62,096 nt of DNA from Candidatus Saccharimonadota bacterium (GCA_003164595.1 PLTT01000013.1:72042-134137), one strand, 5' to 3'; numbered from the stretch's first letter, positions 1 through 9,239 are shown. Numbers and translations are program-made. The notes: generated from the sequence alone by a model not told the origin.

Positions 1-38
1 CGACCATTTTTAGAGAGTAGTTTTTAAGGTTTTTCGAG

Positions 39-44
39 TATAAT
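39..44 (+). promoter_or_regulatory. -10 box of a leaderless promoter (alpha/beta hydrolase)
   Basis: TATAAT ends 7 nt before the ATG at 52, so transcription should begin at or next to the start codon. No Shine-Dalgarno site is present. The -35 region is weak. Confidence 0.6.
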
Positions 45-51
45 CAACAAT

Positions 52-804
52 ATGCAAGTCGTCGTCGATGGTATCTTGACCAACTATGTTCGCCAAGGGA
101 ATGGTAGGGTAGTTGTTATATTGCATGGCTGGGGTGATAGTAGTAAAAGCTGGCAACAACTAGCCAGTGCGCTGTCTCATAATTACGACGTGGTTGTTCC
201 TGATTTGCCTGGTTTTGGCGCCACCAAGTCACCTCCTAAGACCTGGGGATTGGATGACTACGCCTCTTTCATAAAAGATTTTCTCAAGAAGCTAAACATA
301 TCTGCTACCTACTGTATCGTTGGCCATAGTAACGGCGGAGCGATTGCCTTAAGAGGCATCGCGAAAAACATTATTACAACCGATAGGCTTATCCTACTAG
401 CTAGCGCTGGAATTAGGGGTGAATACAAAGGGCGTCTGAAAGCTCTTCGTTATGCTGCAAAAACAGGCAAGCTGCTAACTTCACCGCTGCCAAAAGCTAC
501 AAAGAATAAACTAAGAGCCAAGGTCTATCAAACTATTGGGTCAGATATGCTGGTAGCCGAACACTTGCAAGAGACATTCAAAAAAGTGGTCAGTGATGAC
601 GTACGGGATGATGCCAAAAAAATCGATATACCCACACTACTGATATACGGCGAGCTGGATCAACAAACGCCGCTGCGCTATGGCGAAACACTTCATCAGC
701 TGATTGATCACTCATCTTTGGAGGTATTGCCTGGAGCCAGTCATTTCCTGCAACTCGATCGACCCGATGCCATAAACTCTGCGATCCAAGGATTTCTACG
801 ATGA
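52..804 (+). CDS. alpha/beta hydrolase
   Basis: Soluble alpha/beta-hydrolase-fold protein of 250 residues. The oxyanion-hole motif HGWG lies near residue 25, the nucleophile elbow GHSNGG near residue 91, a late acid in the GELDQQTP segment, and the catalytic His in GASHFLQ close to the C-terminus, so the Ser-Asp-His triad is complete. The substrate cannot be told from sequence; esterase or lipase-like activity is the family default. The stop overlaps the ATG of the downstream MurF-like gene (ATGA), which indicates translational coupling and perhaps a role in cell-wall or lipid metabolism. The start at 52 is supported by a -10 box 7 nt upstream. Confidence 0.85.
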   Translation: MQVVVDGILTNYVRQGNGRVVVILHGWGDSSKSWQQLASALSHNYDVVVPDLPGFGATKSPPKTWGLDDYASFIKDFLKKLNISATYCIVGHSNGGAIALRGIAKNIITTDRLILLASAGIRGEYKGRLKALRYAAKTGKLLTSPLPKATKNKLRAKVYQTIGSDMLVAEHLQETFKKVVSDDVRDDAKKIDIPTLLIYGELDQQTPLRYGETLHQLIDHSSLEVLPGASHFLQLDRPDAINSAIQGFLR

Positions 805-2252
805 AGAATTTTATTAAAGCAGTCTTAGTTTTTTATACGCCAAAAACCTATCCAAAGACTCTTGTTTATATGCTCCAGAACACTGAGTATCAGCCAGCTG
901 CTTATCTGAAATGGTTTTGGCGAACCCAGAATTTTAATAAAGTGATGATACGCCGCACGCTGGAGAAAACCAAGGCTGCCAAACAGCTATTACTTGGGCT
1001 ATATGTTGGTATAACGATCCAATTAATCCTGGGAGTGCTAATTATTTACCTTTGGCACTGGCATAACCTCCCCGGAGGACTGGTCTTTGGCATAGCTGTG
1101 ATCGTTTCCTACCCTGTGACCTGGGCTCATCTTGTAACTATCCCACTAATCGCCGGTCGTCTGCTAATTGTTGAACCAAACCAAAAAGCCAAAATATTGG
1201 CATCTGAGAATGTGTTCAAAAAGCATAGAGCTATCAAGGTAGCTATTGCCGGTAGTTACGGTAAGACCAGCATGAAGGAACTTCTCCTGAGTGTTTTATC
1301 TGAGGGCAAGAATGTTGCCGCCACCCCCGCGAATATGAATGTTGCGACTAGCCACGCTATTTTTGCGCAGAGTCTAACGGGCGCCGAAGATATATTGCTA
1401 ATTGAATATGGTGAAGGTGCACCAGGGGATGTTAAACGATTCTCCCAGACAACTCATCCAACGCACGGCATCATCACTGGCCTAGCCCCAGCACACTTAG
1501 ACCACTACAAGACAGTCGAAGCTGCTGGAGAAGACATCTTTAGCCTGGCGCAGTATTTAGACAATCAGAATGTTTATGTAAACTCCGATTCACCATTGAC
1601 TGAGAGTTTCATTCGCCCAGAGTTTGGTTTATACAATCAATACGGGGCACTTGGCTGGATTGTCAGTGACACCAAGATTGCCTTGAAAGGTACATCTTTC
1701 ACTCTGAAGAAGGCCGGCAAAGAAATAACTGTTCATAGCAGCCTGATTGGTAGGCATCAGGTTGGCCCAATCGCTTTGAGTGTCGCGTTGGCCAAGCACT
1801 TTGGGCTAACAGACGAACAAATTATTGCCGGCGTTGCCTCGGCAAAGCCATTCGAGCACCGTATGCAAGCCTATCAACTAAGTGGTGGCTGGGTAATTGA
1901 TGACACCTATAATGGAAATATAGAAGGCATACGTGCCGGCACTCAGTTATTGATAGACTTGAGTGCCAAGCGAAAGATATACGTGACTCCTGGCCTTGTT
2001 GATCAAGGAAAAGAAACCAAGACTGTACATTTGGAGATGGGTAGGCTTATCGCTGCCGCTGAGCCTGATCTTGTCGTGCTAATGAAAAACTCGGTGACCC
2101 AATTTATTCAAGAGGGGTTAGAGTTCGGTAATTTCAAAGGTATTGTTAGGGTCGAGGAAAACCCGCTCCAGTTCTACAATAATTTAAGAGAGTTTATAGC
2201 GGCTGGTGATCTAGTTATTATGCAGAATGATTGGCCTGATAACTACTCCTGA
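801..2252 (+). CDS. MurF-like Mur ligase with N-terminal membrane segments
   Basis: ATP-dependent Mur ligase of 483 residues, most like UDP-MurNAc-tripeptide:D-Ala-D-Ala ligase. The P-loop GSYGKTS sits near residue 150, followed by the Mur-ligase central motifs (PANMNVATSHA, LIEYGEGAPGD, TGLAPAHLDHY) and the C-terminal domain with DDTYNGN near residue 370. Unlike classical MurF it has about 150 extra N-terminal residues with two or three hydrophobic helices (about 65-135), so it is probably membrane-bound. It overlaps the hydrolase gene by 4 nt and is followed by ddl, whose product makes the D-Ala-D-Ala substrate; that context supports MurF activity. A different amide ligase of the Mur superfamily is the alternative. 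Confidence 0.8.
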   Translation: MKNFIKAVLVFYTPKTYPKTLVYMLQNTEYQPAAYLKWFWRTQNFNKVMIRRTLEKTKAAKQLLLGLYVGITIQLILGVLIIYLWHWHNLPGGLVFGIAVIVSYPVTWAHLVTIPLIAGRLLIVEPNQKAKILASENVFKKHRAIKVAIAGSYGKTSMKELLLSVLSEGKNVAATPANMNVATSHAIFAQSLTGAEDILLIEYGEGAPGDVKRFSQTTHPTHGIITGLAPAHLDHYKTVEAAGEDIFSLAQYLDNQNVYVNSDSPLTESFIRPEFGLYNQYGALGWIVSDTKIALKGTSFTLKKAGKEITVHSSLIGRHQVGPIALSVALAKHFGLTDEQIIAGVASAKPFEHRMQAYQLSGGWVIDDTYNGNIEGIRAGTQLLIDLSAKRKIYVTPGLVDQGKETKTVHLEMGRLIAAAEPDLVVLMKNSVTQFIQEGLEFGNFKGIVRVEENPLQFYNNLREFIAAGDLVIMQNDWPDNYS

Positions 2253-2268
2253 ATACTATCATCTGACC

Positions 2269-2298
2269 TTGTAATCGCCCATCAAAATTGCATATACT
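2269..2298 (+). promoter_or_regulatory. promoter of ddl, leaderless type
   Basis: TTGTAA (2269-2274), 18-nt spacer, TATACT (2293-2298). The -10 box ends 8 nt before the ddl ATG and no Shine-Dalgarno site is present. Confidence 0.6.
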
Positions 2299-2306
2299 TA
2301 AAGTCG

Positions 2307-3470
2307 ATGGATACAATTGCAGTTATATTTGGTGGACGGTCGGCGGAACATGATGTTTCAATCATTACAGCCTTATCTTCTATCATCAAGCCTTTGGAGT
2401 TGACTGAGAAGTATCGGGTAGAAGCTATCTATATTTCTAAAGAGGGAGCCTGGTATTGGGATGAAAAGTTAAAGAATATAGATTTATATAGCTCGGGTAA
2501 AATCAAAGATTTTATCAAGAAAAATCACCCCGTTAGCCTTAAATTTGATGGTGGCCTTACATTAATCAAGTCTGGCCGGCAGAGAATTCGCAGCTCGTCA
2601 CTAAAGGTAGATGTTGTTTTCCCTTCAATGCACGGGACGTATGGGGAAGACGGAGCTTTAATGGGGCTGCTGGATATGGCCGGTGTAGCTTATGTTGGCT
2701 GTGATTTGGCATCAAGTACTATTGCCATGGACAAAATTCTTGCCAAGGAAGTAGCCATCGCTAATCAGATACCGGTTACCAAATTCGTGATAGCTAATAA
2801 GGAAGAAATAGACAAAGATATTGCCTCTGTTATTAAGCGAGTTACTACCAAGCTTTCTTATCCTTTATTTATTAAGCCTACTCATCTCGGTTCTAGTATC
2901 GGTATCAGCCGGGCTCAGGATCAAACTGCCCTGTCCAATGGTCTCGAAGTGGCCGCAACCTATGACGATATGGTTGTAATAGAAGAAGAAGTGCCAAATT
3001 TAATTGAGGTGACTCTGCCAATCATCGGTAATGATGTTTTAACGCCGGCTATGTTAGAGCAACCAATGACCAAGCCCGAAGATTTTTTCGACTTCGAAAC
3101 CAAATATTTACAGGGCGGTAAAAAGGGTAAGGGTAAGGCCGGAAAAGGCTCACAAGGTTATAGTAAGATTCCAGCCGATCTACCAAAAGATCTCTATAAA
3201 AAAGCCCTAGATCTCGGGCTTAGAACCTACCAAATAGTTGGCTGTCAGGGTATAGCCAGAGTTGATATGTTGATTGATTCCAAAAAAGGGGAGGTTTACT
3301 TTAACGAGATTAACCCACTCCCCGGAGGTCTCTATGCTCACAATTGGCGGGCTGCTGGGATTAGCAGTGTTGAGCTTGTAGATAGATTGGTCAACATGGC
3401 CAAAGAGAGATTTGAAAAACAACAGAAACTCGCTACGACTTTTGATACTAATTATCTCCAACAATTCTAG
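2307..3470 (+). CDS. ddl: D-alanine--D-alanine ligase
   Basis: Cytoplasmic ATP-grasp enzyme that joins two D-alanines for peptidoglycan precursors. At 387 residues it is slightly longer than usual. Visible hallmarks are the N-terminal FGGRSAEHDVS, the MHGTYGEDG substrate loop near residue 110, the ATP-binding strand FIKPTHLGSSIGIS near 190, the EVTLPIIG segment and the Mg-binding FNEINPLPGGL near 332. A Lys/Gly-rich insertion (about residues 270-282) lies in the loop after the FETKY motif. It follows the MurF-like gene and supplies its substrate. A second, more divergent ligase of the same superfamily lies at 13474. Confidence 0.93.
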   Translation: MDTIAVIFGGRSAEHDVSIITALSSIIKPLELTEKYRVEAIYISKEGAWYWDEKLKNIDLYSSGKIKDFIKKNHPVSLKFDGGLTLIKSGRQRIRSSSLKVDVVFPSMHGTYGEDGALMGLLDMAGVAYVGCDLASSTIAMDKILAKEVAIANQIPVTKFVIANKEEIDKDIASVIKRVTTKLSYPLFIKPTHLGSSIGISRAQDQTALSNGLEVAATYDDMVVIEEEVPNLIEVTLPIIGNDVLTPAMLEQPMTKPEDFFDFETKYLQGGKKGKGKAGKGSQGYSKIPADLPKDLYKKALDLGLRTYQIVGCQGIARVDMLIDSKKGEVYFNEINPLPGGLYAHNWRAAGISSVELVDRLVNMAKERFEKQQKLATTFDTNYLQQF

Positions 3471-3505
3471 CATCACTAATGGTAGCTTAGTAGCTGCAAT
3501 TATCT

Positions 3506-3511
3506 TATAAT
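3506..3511 (+). promoter_or_regulatory. -10 box of leuS, leaderless type
   Basis: TATAAT ends 7 nt before the leuS ATG at 3519; no Shine-Dalgarno site. The -35 is poor. Confidence 0.55.
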
Positions 3512-3518
3512 CAATCTG

Positions 3519-5957
3519 ATGAGACGTTACATACCGAAAGATATTGAGCCCAAATGGCAAAATAAGTGGGCCCAGGATCAAATCTATAAGGCTGTCGACT
3601 TTGATGACAAGGCTAAGTTCGTGATGTTGACAGAATTTCCCTATCCTTCAGGAGATGGTTTACACCTAGGACACACCAGGGAATACACGCTTGGTGATAT
3701 AATTGCCCGCCACAAACGCATGCAAGGCATGAATGTCCTCTATCCTATGGGTTATGACGCTTTCGGTTTACCCGCCGAGAATTATGCCATCAAGAACAAC
3801 ATTGCTCCGCAGTTGGCCACCGATGAAAACATAGCCAAATTTCAAAAGCAGTTTGATAGCCTGGGCTACAGTATTGATTGGTCACGCAGTTTCAAAACAA
3901 CTGATCCGGATTACTATAAATGGACTCAGTGGCTATTTTTACAGTTCTTTAAGGCTGGTCTGGCTTATCAAAAGGAGATATCAATAAACTGGTGTCCGTT
4001 TTGCAAAACCGGTCTGGCTAATGAAGAGGTAATCAATGGCCGTCATGAGCGCTGCGATACTTTGGTTGAGAAAAGATTACTAAAGCAATGGCTGTTAGAA
4101 ATCACCAAATACGCCGATCGACTAATTGACGGGCTAAGTGATGTAGATTTTCCAAGTAAGATTGCCGATCAACAAATTAACTGGATTGGCCGATCGGTAG
4201 GTGCCGAAATCAGCTTTAAAGTAGCTGACAGTGACAAAATCATTGAAGTATTTACCACCCGCACCGATACATTATTTGGAGTTACTTTTATGGCCCTAGC
4301 CCCAGAGAATCCTTTGGTGGAGATTATTACCACAGAAGAACATCGGGCAAACGTTAATAGTTACGTCGTTGCCTCGCAAGCTAAATCGGAAATTGAACGG
4401 CAGGATGTTAACCGTGACAAAAGTGGCGCATTCACTGGTGCGTATGCCATCAACCCACTGAATAATCAGCCAATTCCAATATGGGTAGCCGACTATGTTT
4501 TATCTAATTATGGTACGGGGGCAATTATGGCGGTGCCGGCCCACGACCAGCGAGACTTCGATTTCGCAAATAATTTTAATCTGCCGATACTTCGTGTAGT
4601 GAAAAACCAAGAAAAAGATGAAGATCACACGGAAGACGAAGGTGTTCTGGTTAATTCTGGCGTCTACAATGGACTTCCTAGTCAGGAGGCCAGAGAAACA
4701 ATCCTAAAAGATCTAATCAAAACCAAGCAGGCTACCGAGAAAGTTAATTATCGTTTACGTGATTGGATTTTCAGTCGTCAACACTATTGGGGCGAACCGA
4801 TCCCAATCATTCATTGTCCCGAGCATGGAGCTGTTGCTGTCCCAGACGACCAATTACCCGTTGTTTTGCCCGAAGTCGAACGTTATCAACCTGCGGAGGA
4901 TGGTGAAAGCCCCCTCGCTAGTGTTGAGTCTTGGATCAATACCCATTGCCCGGTCTGTGACCAACCGGCTGTGCGCGAAACCGATACTATGCCAAACTGG
5001 GCTGGCAGTAGCTGGTATTATTTGCGCTACTTTGATCCCAAAAATACCGAGGCATTTGCTGACCGTAGCAAATTAGATTATTGGAAGAACGTTGATCTAT
5101 ATCTAGGGGGCATGGAGCACACCACGCTTCATCTGCTCTATTCACGTTTTTGGCACCAATTCTTGTATGACCAGGGTCTGGTACCTACTCCAGAACCATA
5201 TATGGCCCGTCGTGGACAGGGAATAGTTCTTGGAGCTGATGGTGCAAAGATGAGTAAGAGTAAAGGCAATGTCGTCAACCCTACGGAGATTATTGACAAT
5301 GGTTATGGTGCAGATGCTCTGCGTTTAGCCGTCGTCTTTCTGGCCCCATACGACCAAACAACTATCTGGAGCCCGGAAAGTGTAGCCGGAACTTATCGTT
5401 TCTTGCAGCGGGTCTGGACATTGACTCATGAATTTGAAGACCACAAGGGTAATTCTAAGGAACTTGAGTCTTTGGAGATCAATCGGGCTACCCACCAAGT
5501 TATAAAGCGTGTTAGCGAGGATTTATCAACGTTGGACTTTAATACGCCTATTGCTGCTTTAATGGAGTACGTTAACACTTTGTATAAGCTTAAAGTCAAA
5601 GATGAATTTGCCAGCCAAAGTTGGCCAACAGCCATCGAGGCCTTGATTCAATTGCTAGCACCCTTCGCGCCACACATAGCCGAGGAATTGTGGGAGGTTA
5701 GCGGTCACGAAGACTCAGTCCATTTGAGTCAATGGCCAAAGTGGGATGATAAATATTTGATCAGTGACACCGCTCGGATAGTCGTGCAAGTAAACGGTAA
5801 GGTTCGGGCTGAGTTAGTGGTGGGGGTTGATAGTACCGAGGAGGATGTCGTTAAGGCCGCCAGAGACGATCAGAAAATTAAGGCTTACCTTGAAGGTAAA
5901 GAAATTAAAAGGGTAATTCTCGTGCCAAACAAATTATTAAATCTAGTAGTTGGTTAA
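3519..5957 (+). CDS. leuS: leucyl-tRNA synthetase
   Basis: Class I aminoacyl-tRNA synthetase that charges tRNA-Leu. At 812 residues it is slightly shorter than typical bacterial LeuRS. The HIGH-type motif is HLGHTREYT near residue 52, and KMSKSKGNVVNP lies near residue 576. The CP1 editing domain is present, with TTRTDTLFGVTF and GTGAIMAVPAHDQRDF. Zinc-ligand-like cysteines occur in NWCPFCKTGLANEEV. A WAGSSWYYLRY segment typical of LeuRS precedes the KMSKS loop. The C-terminal anticodon-binding and LeuRS-specific domains are intact. Confidence 0.97.
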   Translation: MRRYIPKDIEPKWQNKWAQDQIYKAVDFDDKAKFVMLTEFPYPSGDGLHLGHTREYTLGDIIARHKRMQGMNVLYPMGYDAFGLPAENYAIKNNIAPQLATDENIAKFQKQFDSLGYSIDWSRSFKTTDPDYYKWTQWLFLQFFKAGLAYQKEISINWCPFCKTGLANEEVINGRHERCDTLVEKRLLKQWLLEITKYADRLIDGLSDVDFPSKIADQQINWIGRSVGAEISFKVADSDKIIEVFTTRTDTLFGVTFMALAPENPLVEIITTEEHRANVNSYVVASQAKSEIERQDVNRDKSGAFTGAYAINPLNNQPIPIWVADYVLSNYGTGAIMAVPAHDQRDFDFANNFNLPILRVVKNQEKDEDHTEDEGVLVNSGVYNGLPSQEARETILKDLIKTKQATEKVNYRLRDWIFSRQHYWGEPIPIIHCPEHGAVAVPDDQLPVVLPEVERYQPAEDGESPLASVESWINTHCPVCDQPAVRETDTMPNWAGSSWYYLRYFDPKNTEAFADRSKLDYWKNVDLYLGGMEHTTLHLLYSRFWHQFLYDQGLVPTPEPYMARRGQGIVLGADGAKMSKSKGNVVNPTEIIDNGYGADALRLAVVFLAPYDQTTIWSPESVAGTYRFLQRVWTLTHEFEDHKGNSKELESLEINRATHQVIKRVSEDLSTLDFNTPIAALMEYVNTLYKLKVKDEFASQSWPTAIEALIQLLAPFAPHIAEELWEVSGHEDSVHLSQWPKWDDKYLISDTARIVVQVNGKVRAELVVGVDSTEEDVVKAARDDQKIKAYLEGKEIKRVILVPNKLLNLVVG

Positions 5958-6017
5958 TAGTTTCAAATCAAGTATTACCAAATAGTCGATAATTTTCTTA
6001 TCAATCAGTACTATCAC

Positions 6018-6046
6018 TTGAAAGCTAAAGCCATTTAGGATATACT
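6018..6046 (+). promoter_or_regulatory. sigma70-type promoter of rpmF
   Basis: TTGAAA (6018-6023), 17-nt spacer, TATACT (6041-6046), near consensus. It gives a leader of about 36 nt that carries an AAAAGGAG Shine-Dalgarno sequence. CACTTGA and TCAAGTG at 6015-6021 and 6052-6058 form a small inverted repeat around the -10. Confidence 0.7.
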
Positions 6047-6088
6047 TTTACTCAAGTGTAGCCTAAAAGAAAAGGAGTCCTTGATAAT

Positions 6089-6280
6089 ATGGGCCAGCCT
6101 AAAAAACGAACCAGCCCCCGTCGTACAAGAAGCCGAAGAAGTCATTTGGTATTAAAGTTAGCCAGACAGGTTAACGCCAAGTCACCTATTAAGGCCTATA
6201 CGACAAAGCGTGAGAGTGCCAAAACATTGGTTAGTAAAGTTGCCAAAGCCAAAAAATCAAGCACAACCCCAGCCAAGTAA
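6089..6280 (+). CDS. rpmF: 50S ribosomal protein L32
   Basis: Highly basic 63-residue protein whose start (MGQPKKRTSPRRTRSRR) matches the L32 N-terminus in pattern. The zinc-ribbon cysteines of many L32 proteins are absent, as in C-minus paralogs. The Lys/Ala-rich tail is longer than usual. It has a strong upstream promoter and an AGGAG site. It precedes nusB. The assignment rests mainly on the N-terminal motif, size and charge. Confidence 0.75.
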   Translation: MGQPKKRTSPRRTRSRRSHLVLKLARQVNAKSPIKAYTTKRESAKTLVSKVAKAKKSSTTPAK

Positions 6281-6320
6281 GCTACAGTAATTAAGCTAAA
6301 AGGAAATGACTTAACAATAT

Positions 6321-6818
6321 ATGGCTAGCAATCGTCATCTTGGCCGCATTATTGCACTGCAGACTCTATATGAGGTTGAATTTCGAGGTGAATCAGGCGA
6401 TAGTGATGTTAATCTCGCTGAAGTATTAGCTCGTAATATCAGCCGATATCAGAAAGCGGTTGATGATAAGGACTTCATTGAACGCTTAGTTAATGGCGTT
6501 ACTAAGGAAGAAACTAAGTTAGACGATGTACTTCGACCAATTGCGCCGGAGTGGCCTATTGAACAGATAGCTCGTATGGATAGGGTAGTACTACGTATCG
6601 GCCTCTACGAGTTGCTGTATGAAAAAGACGTACCACCAAAGGTTGTCATCAATGAAGCCGTGGAATTGGCCAAATCATTTGGCGGCGACAATTCATCAAA
6701 ATTCATAAATGGAGTGCTCGGTACTGTCTTAAGACAACATGAAAGTAGTGATAATGAACCAAAAACAACCAAGAAAGGTACTAGCCATGAAAAGGCCAAA
6801 ACCGATTCAGGGGATTAA
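6321..6818 (+). CDS. nusB: transcription antitermination factor NusB
   Basis: RNA-binding helical protein of the rRNA antitermination complex. Its 165 residues include the N-terminal [15 protein letters not shown] helix, [20 protein letters not shown] near residues 75-95, [18 protein letters not shown], and the terminal [12 protein letters not shown] motif. About 25 charged residues extend past the usual end and overlap the start region of the Nudix gene in another frame. The Shine-Dalgarno-like AAAAGGAAATG is about 15 nt upstream. Confidence 0.92.
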   Translation: MASNRHLGRIIALQTLYEVEFRGESGDSDVNLAEVLARNISRYQKAVDDKDFIERLVNGVTKEETKLDDVLRPIAPEWPIEQIARMDRVVLRIGLYELLYEKDVPPKVVINEAVELAKSFGGDNSSKFINGVLGTVLRQHESSDNEPKTTKKGTSHEKAKTDSGD

Positions 6819-7281
6819 GCGACTAGTTTCTCGTCCGCCGGCAATTACTGAGGCTGTTAGTGAAACCACATCCGGTGGCATTATTTTCCGTCGCAATAAA
6901 AATGACCAGGTTGAGATTTTGCTTATTCAAGATGCCAAAAAACGTTGGACAATCCCCAAGGGTCATGTCGAACCAGGCGAAGAACCCAGGGGGACAGCTG
7001 AAAGAGAAATCCAAGAAGAAACAGGCCTAGAAGAGATGAAAGTCATGAACTGGCTGGGTAAAGTTAACTTTCGCTATCGGCGCAATAAGACCCTGGTCCT
7101 AATGGTTATGCATATCTACCTTGTCGAAGCTCTAGGCGACACCAATAAGTTAAACCCAGAAGAATGGCTAAGCGACATAAAATGGTTCCCAGTTAATGAA
7201 GCAATTGATAAAATAGAGTACGAAGATATAACCAAACTGATGTTACTCGGACTTAAACATATTAGAGAGCAAAAGCGCTAA
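6787..7281 (+). CDS. Nudix hydrolase
   Basis: Nudix-fold pyrophosphohydrolase of 164 residues. The Nudix box runs from GHVEPGEEP to [11 protein letters not shown] (about residues 59-81) and has all consensus Glu residues for Mg binding. IPKG just before the box is typical of MutT and diadenosine-polyphosphate hydrolases. A longer reading frame begins at 6739, but the ATG at 6787 is preceded by AAGAAAGG at 8-nt spacing and is preferred. It overlaps the end of nusB by 32 nt, and its stop overlaps the ATG of rnc, so the three genes are probably one transcript. The substrate is unknown. Confidence 0.87.
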   Translation: MKRPKPIQGIKRLVSRPPAITEAVSETTSGGIIFRRNKNDQVEILLIQDAKKRWTIPKGHVEPGEEPRGTAEREIQEETGLEEMKVMNWLGKVNFRYRRNKTLVLMVMHIYLVEALGDTNKLNPEEWLSDIKWFPVNEAIDKIEYEDITKLMLLGLKHIREQKR

Positions 7282-7985
7282 TGCCCAACGATACGGTCTA
7301 TCAACAATTTGCTGAGTCAGTTTTAGGGGTCAAGTTCAATAACATTAATCTTTTAATTACTGCTTTTACTCACCGCTCTTACCTCAATGAGCACAAGAAG
7401 ACAGTTAACGAACACAATGAGCGTTTAGAATTTTTGGGTGACGCCGTACTTGAACTAGTTACCACTGAGTATCTTTACAACAACTACCATGATCCTGAGG
7501 GAATTCTAACCAACTGGCGCAGTGCGCTAGTGCGCACCGAGAGTATTGGTGCGGCGGCAACCCGTTTGGGCTTCGAGGAGCATCTAAGACTCAGCCGCGG
7601 CGAGAGACGTGGAACCGATAGAGCTCGGGCTCAGATACTAGCAAATAGTTTTGAGGCCGTGGTCGGAGCCATTTATCTCGACCAGGGTTATGATGTCAGC
7701 AAGCAGTTCATAGCCAACAATATCATAGTGACCTTTAAAGATATCTTAGCCAGTGGTTCATGGATGGATCCTAAGTCACACTTGCAAGAGGTTGCTCAAA
7801 GCCAAGAATCCTTTACCCCAGTCTATAAAGTTATCAGCGAAGAAGGCCCAGACCACGATAAAATGTTTAGAGTAGGTGTTTATATAGACGGTGAACTTAA
7901 AGGTGAGGGCGCAGGTCCTAGCAAGCAGGCCGGACAGCAAGGTGCAGCCGAAGCCGCCCTAAAAGCTTATGGCATTACTTTGTAA
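7281..7985 (+). CDS. rnc: ribonuclease III
   Basis: Double-stranded-RNA endonuclease for rRNA and mRNA processing, 234 residues as expected. The catalytic domain carries the signature ERLEFLGDAVLE (about residues 46-57) and the second acidic cluster NSFEAVVGAIYLDQG (about 115-130). The C-terminal dsRNA-binding domain occupies about 155-230 and includes the GAGPSKQAGQQGAAEAAL motif. The start overlaps the Nudix stop (TAATG), so translation is likely coupled. Confidence 0.96.
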   Translation: MPNDTVYQQFAESVLGVKFNNINLLITAFTHRSYLNEHKKTVNEHNERLEFLGDAVLELVTTEYLYNNYHDPEGILTNWRSALVRTESIGAAATRLGFEEHLRLSRGERRGTDRARAQILANSFEAVVGAIYLDQGYDVSKQFIANNIIVTFKDILASGSWMDPKSHLQEVAQSQESFTPVYKVISEEGPDHDKMFRVGVYIDGELKGEGAGPSKQAGQQGAAEAALKAYGITL

Positions 7986-8000
7986 TCCCGAGCCATCTGT

Positions 8001-8029
8001 TTGACATATCTGTTAATTTTAGGTAAAAT
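8001..8029 (+). promoter_or_regulatory. consensus sigma70 promoter of rpsP
   Basis: Perfect -35 TTGACA (8001-8006), 17-nt spacer, TAAAAT (8024-8029). It gives a leader of about 44 nt before rpsP, with AAGG at 8072-8075. Confidence 0.75.
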
Positions 8030-8079
8030 GCATAGAACGTTTTATTAAATAACGTAATGAAAGTGAGCTCATAAGGTCA

Positions 8080-8556
8080 ATGTTAGCTATTCGTATGCAA
8101 CGAACCGGACGTCATGGTCATGCAATGTACCGCATGATTGTTCAAGAGTCTCGCCGTACCCCAACAAGCGGCAATGTAGTTGCGCTTCTAGGCAGCTACG
8201 ATCCGCACACTAAAACTGCTACTTTCGATAAAGAAAAGGCCAGTTATTATTTGGAACATGGCGCTCAACCATCTGATCGAGTTATTTATTTGCTAAAAAG
8301 TAACGGCGTGAAATTACCTTCTTGGGTAAAGATTGATACCAAAAAAACGGCCAGCATTCGCCACGTTGAGAAATTGCGCCGTAATAAGCCAGCTGAAGTT
8401 ACTCCAGAGCCAGTTGAGGCTCCAGTTGCCGCTGAGGCTGAGGCTGAATCAACCCCGGAAACAGTAGAAGTACCTGCTGCTTCTGAAGAAGCAGAGACAG
8501 AGGCTGCCGTCCCAGAAGAATCTAACGATACTCCAGCAGCAAACCTGAGACCATAG
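8080..8556 (+). CDS. rpsP: 30S ribosomal protein S16 with long acidic tail
   Basis: S16 assembly protein of the small subunit. The first ~85 residues are canonical (MLAIRMQRTGRHGHAMYR, GSYDPHTK, LSNGVKLPSW-like segment). The protein is 158 residues, nearly twice the usual length, because of a ~65-residue Ala/Glu/Pro-rich acidic C-terminal extension that is probably disordered. It is followed by the KH-domain gene and trmD, the usual rpsP-khpA-(rimM)-trmD order; no rimM is seen here. Confidence 0.94.
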   Translation: MLAIRMQRTGRHGHAMYRMIVQESRRTPTSGNVVALLGSYDPHTKTATFDKEKASYYLEHGAQPSDRVIYLLKSNGVKLPSWVKIDTKKTASIRHVEKLRRNKPAEVTPEPVEAPVAAEAEAESTPETVEVPAASEEAETEAAVPEESNDTPAANLRP

Positions 8557-8613
8557 AAAAATAGTCGCTAGCTTTGCTATAATACTTCTAGTACATAAAT
8601 GGAGGATTCAGTC

Positions 8614-9099
8614 ATGAGTAGTATAGACCAACAATTCATAGAATTTATCGTTAAATCTTTAGTCGGAAAGCCTGACGCAGTTAGTGTTGAGCGCAGTATA
8701 GATGAGAAGGGTGTTTTATTAGAACTAACAGTTGACCCCGAAGATTTGGGCCGTGTTATAGGAAAGCGCGGAGCAACAGCTCAAAGTCTACGTACTTTGC
8801 TACGTGCCTTAGGCACCAAGAACGATGCTCGATATAATCTGAAGATTATAGACAACGGAGTTGATTATCACCGTTCGGATAATGAATCCGCACCACAACA
8901 AGACAGTGCTGCAACGCAAAGCGATGATACTTCCAGCGACAATCCTAGCTCAGATTCAACTACGGATAATTATGCTCAGGAAGACACCGCCAAAGAAGAG
9001 CCGGTAGAAGAAGGCCCAACTCAAGAAGAACTTGACCATCAGGATGTAGTAAGTAAAACTCGAAAAGAACTTGAAGATCTAGACGACCTTGATGTATAG
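8614..9099 (+). CDS. khpA: KH-domain RNA-binding protein (KhpA/YlqC-like) with acidic tail
   Basis: RNA-binding protein of 161 residues. The first ~75 form a single KH domain like KhpA, with the GxxG loop inside DLGRVIGKRGATAQSLRTLLRAL. The rest is an acidic Ser/Asp/Glu-rich low-complexity tail absent from typical KhpA, which is about 80 residues. The start at 8614 is chosen because GGAGG (8601-8605) lies at the right distance; an in-frame ATG at 8599 overlaps that site. Position between rpsP and trmD matches the family. Confidence 0.88.
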   Translation: MSSIDQQFIEFIVKSLVGKPDAVSVERSIDEKGVLLELTVDPEDLGRVIGKRGATAQSLRTLLRALGTKNDARYNLKIIDNGVDYHRSDNESAPQQDSAATQSDDTSSDNPSSDSTTDNYAQEDTAKEEPVEEGPTQEELDHQDVVSKTRKELEDLDDLDV

Positions 9100-9198
9100 T
9101 AATTAACAGTCAAAACGACGAATCCTTAACATCAATATAAGAAAGCTCATTGCGAGCCAATATGAAAGACCAAAAATCATAGTGGGAGCTTTATGTGT

Positions 9199-9229
9199 CT
9201 AAAAGAACCTCTTTTCGAGGTTCTTTTAG
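9199..9229 (+). terminator. Rho-independent terminator-like hairpin
   Basis: Perfect 13-bp stem (CTAAAAGAACCTC / GAGGTTCTTTTAG) with a TTTTC loop. It lies 100 bp after the KH gene and just before trmD. The A/T-rich arms mean it could act in both directions. Confidence 0.75.
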
Positions 9230-9239
9230 TTTGATCTGT

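Noticed and set aside
3207-3581. 124-codon minus-strand ORF over the ddl end and leuS start
   Set aside because: It is antisense to two clear genes, has no ribosome site or recognised domain, and follows their codon pattern in mirror image.
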